From: Zymoseptoria tritici IPO323 | Lineage: Eukaryota; Ascomycota; Dothideomycetes; Mycosphaerellales; Mycosphaerellaceae | DNA: 64,000 bases | Direction of reading: 5' to 3' | Assembly (NCBI RefSeq): GCF_000219625.1 | Contig: NC_018209.1 | Location: 992,001 to 1,056,000, forward strand | Part shown: positions 63,722 through 64,000 of the stretch, piece after piece | How the letters are laid out: every line of letters starts with the position of its first letter | How positions within the stretch are numbered: the stretch's first letter is position 1 | Notes under the pieces: generated by a model | Database searches by the model: none | What the model saw: the letters and a program-made list of their open reading frames with translations, nothing else | What the model was told of the DNA's origin: nothing | Made by a program: the position numbers and the translations under genes

Positions 63722-64000
63722 GGCGTATTTGGCGAGTTGGGTATGCTGCGAGGATTGCCTGCGTCGGAATGTGCCTACAGAGGTGTTATCATCTACCCAG
63801 CACGAACATGTTCCCGCGCGGTGGATATTTGAATTGAGATGCGAAACAGAATCGGCAGAGGCAGTGGCAGGGGGTGTGGCAGTGGCAATGGCGGCGGTCG
63901 AGGTGGTTGACGGTCCGGAGGTGTTCGTTGAGTCCGAAAGCGTGGCAGAGTCGGGGCCGGAATCCGGAGCAGTACCAGGGGCAGTGGCAGGCGGAAAGGT
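63722..64000. promoter_or_regulatory. Upstream region of PFK2/FBPase2 with GGCAGTGGCA repeats, cut by window end
   Basis: From about 63850 the plus strand is G-rich, with imperfect repeats of GGCAGTGGCA and GGTG blocks, none forming an ORF on the minus strand that joins the gene. Probably 5' UTR or promoter. Confidence 0.4.

Noticed and set aside
12..64000. tRNA, rRNA or CRISPR-like elements
   Set aside because: I scanned for T-loop-like GGTTCGAAT/C boxes and direct-repeat spacing; the few similar strings (for example near 8722 and 22748) lie in coding or repeat sequence and lack the rest of a tRNA.

Overview
The window is nuclear DNA of a filamentous ascomycete (Pezizomycotina, probably Dothideomycetes; the class is inferred, not proven). 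The evidence is single-gene eukaryotic transcription units on both strands, short GT-AG introns (mostly 51-73 nt) with CTNAC/CTAAC-type branch sites, and a set of fungal orthologues: Gid5, Laa1, Lag1, Cyc2, Aim32, Tad3, Orc5, Pup2, Mak10, Atp15, Qcr2, Rpc82 and Pet100. There is no operon structure, CRISPR array, rRNA gene, transposon or virus.

Layout. 0-9 kb: GID ubiquitin-ligase subunit, BTB/coiled-coil protein, aryl-alcohol-type aldo-keto reductase, TACO1-type mitochondrial translation activator. 9-19.4 kb: a very large HEAT-repeat AP-1 accessory protein (Laa1/HEATR5), a small BRCT protein, ceramide synthase and an RS-rich MMTAG2-like nuclear protein. 19.4-26 kb: a phosphatidylserine-decarboxylase-family enzyme, a small conserved unknown, a broken cysteine-rich secreted-protein gene, Cyc2 and a DHA2-type MFS transporter. 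26-33 kb: Aim32, a peroxisomal enoyl-CoA isomerase, Tad3 and Orc5. 33-41 kb: an ABCA-type full transporter facing an acid-sphingomyelinase-like phosphodiesterase. 41-49.6 kb: a Q-rich unknown, a candidate secreted six-cysteine protein, gamma-tubulin complex GCP2, proteasome alpha-5 and a fungal transcription-factor-domain protein. 50-64 kb: NatC subunit Mak10, ATP synthase epsilon, complex III core protein 2, Pol III subunit Rpc82, a THEM6-like hotdog protein, Pet100 and 6-phosphofructo-2-kinase/fructose-2,6-bisphosphatase.

Most genes are housekeeping. Seven act in mitochondria (TACO1, CYC2, AIM32, ATP15, QCR2, PET100 and perhaps an extended TAD3 form). Four touch membrane lipids (LAG1, the PSD-family enzyme, ABCA, the sphingomyelinase-like enzyme). 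I see no sign that these form a regulated cluster.

I found no convincing new multi-gene system. The best observations are a multi-exon cysteine-rich secreted gene (about 21854-22460) whose exons keep phase across three introns but carry an in-frame TAG and lack an in-frame ATG; a possible six-cysteine secreted protein at 42644-43229; a BTB/coiled-coil protein ending in a four-cysteine motif; and an in-frame presequence-like extension upstream of TAD3. Exon boundaries were placed by hand from splice consensus, phase and expected family sequence; all fit phase arithmetically but none is confirmed by RNA.
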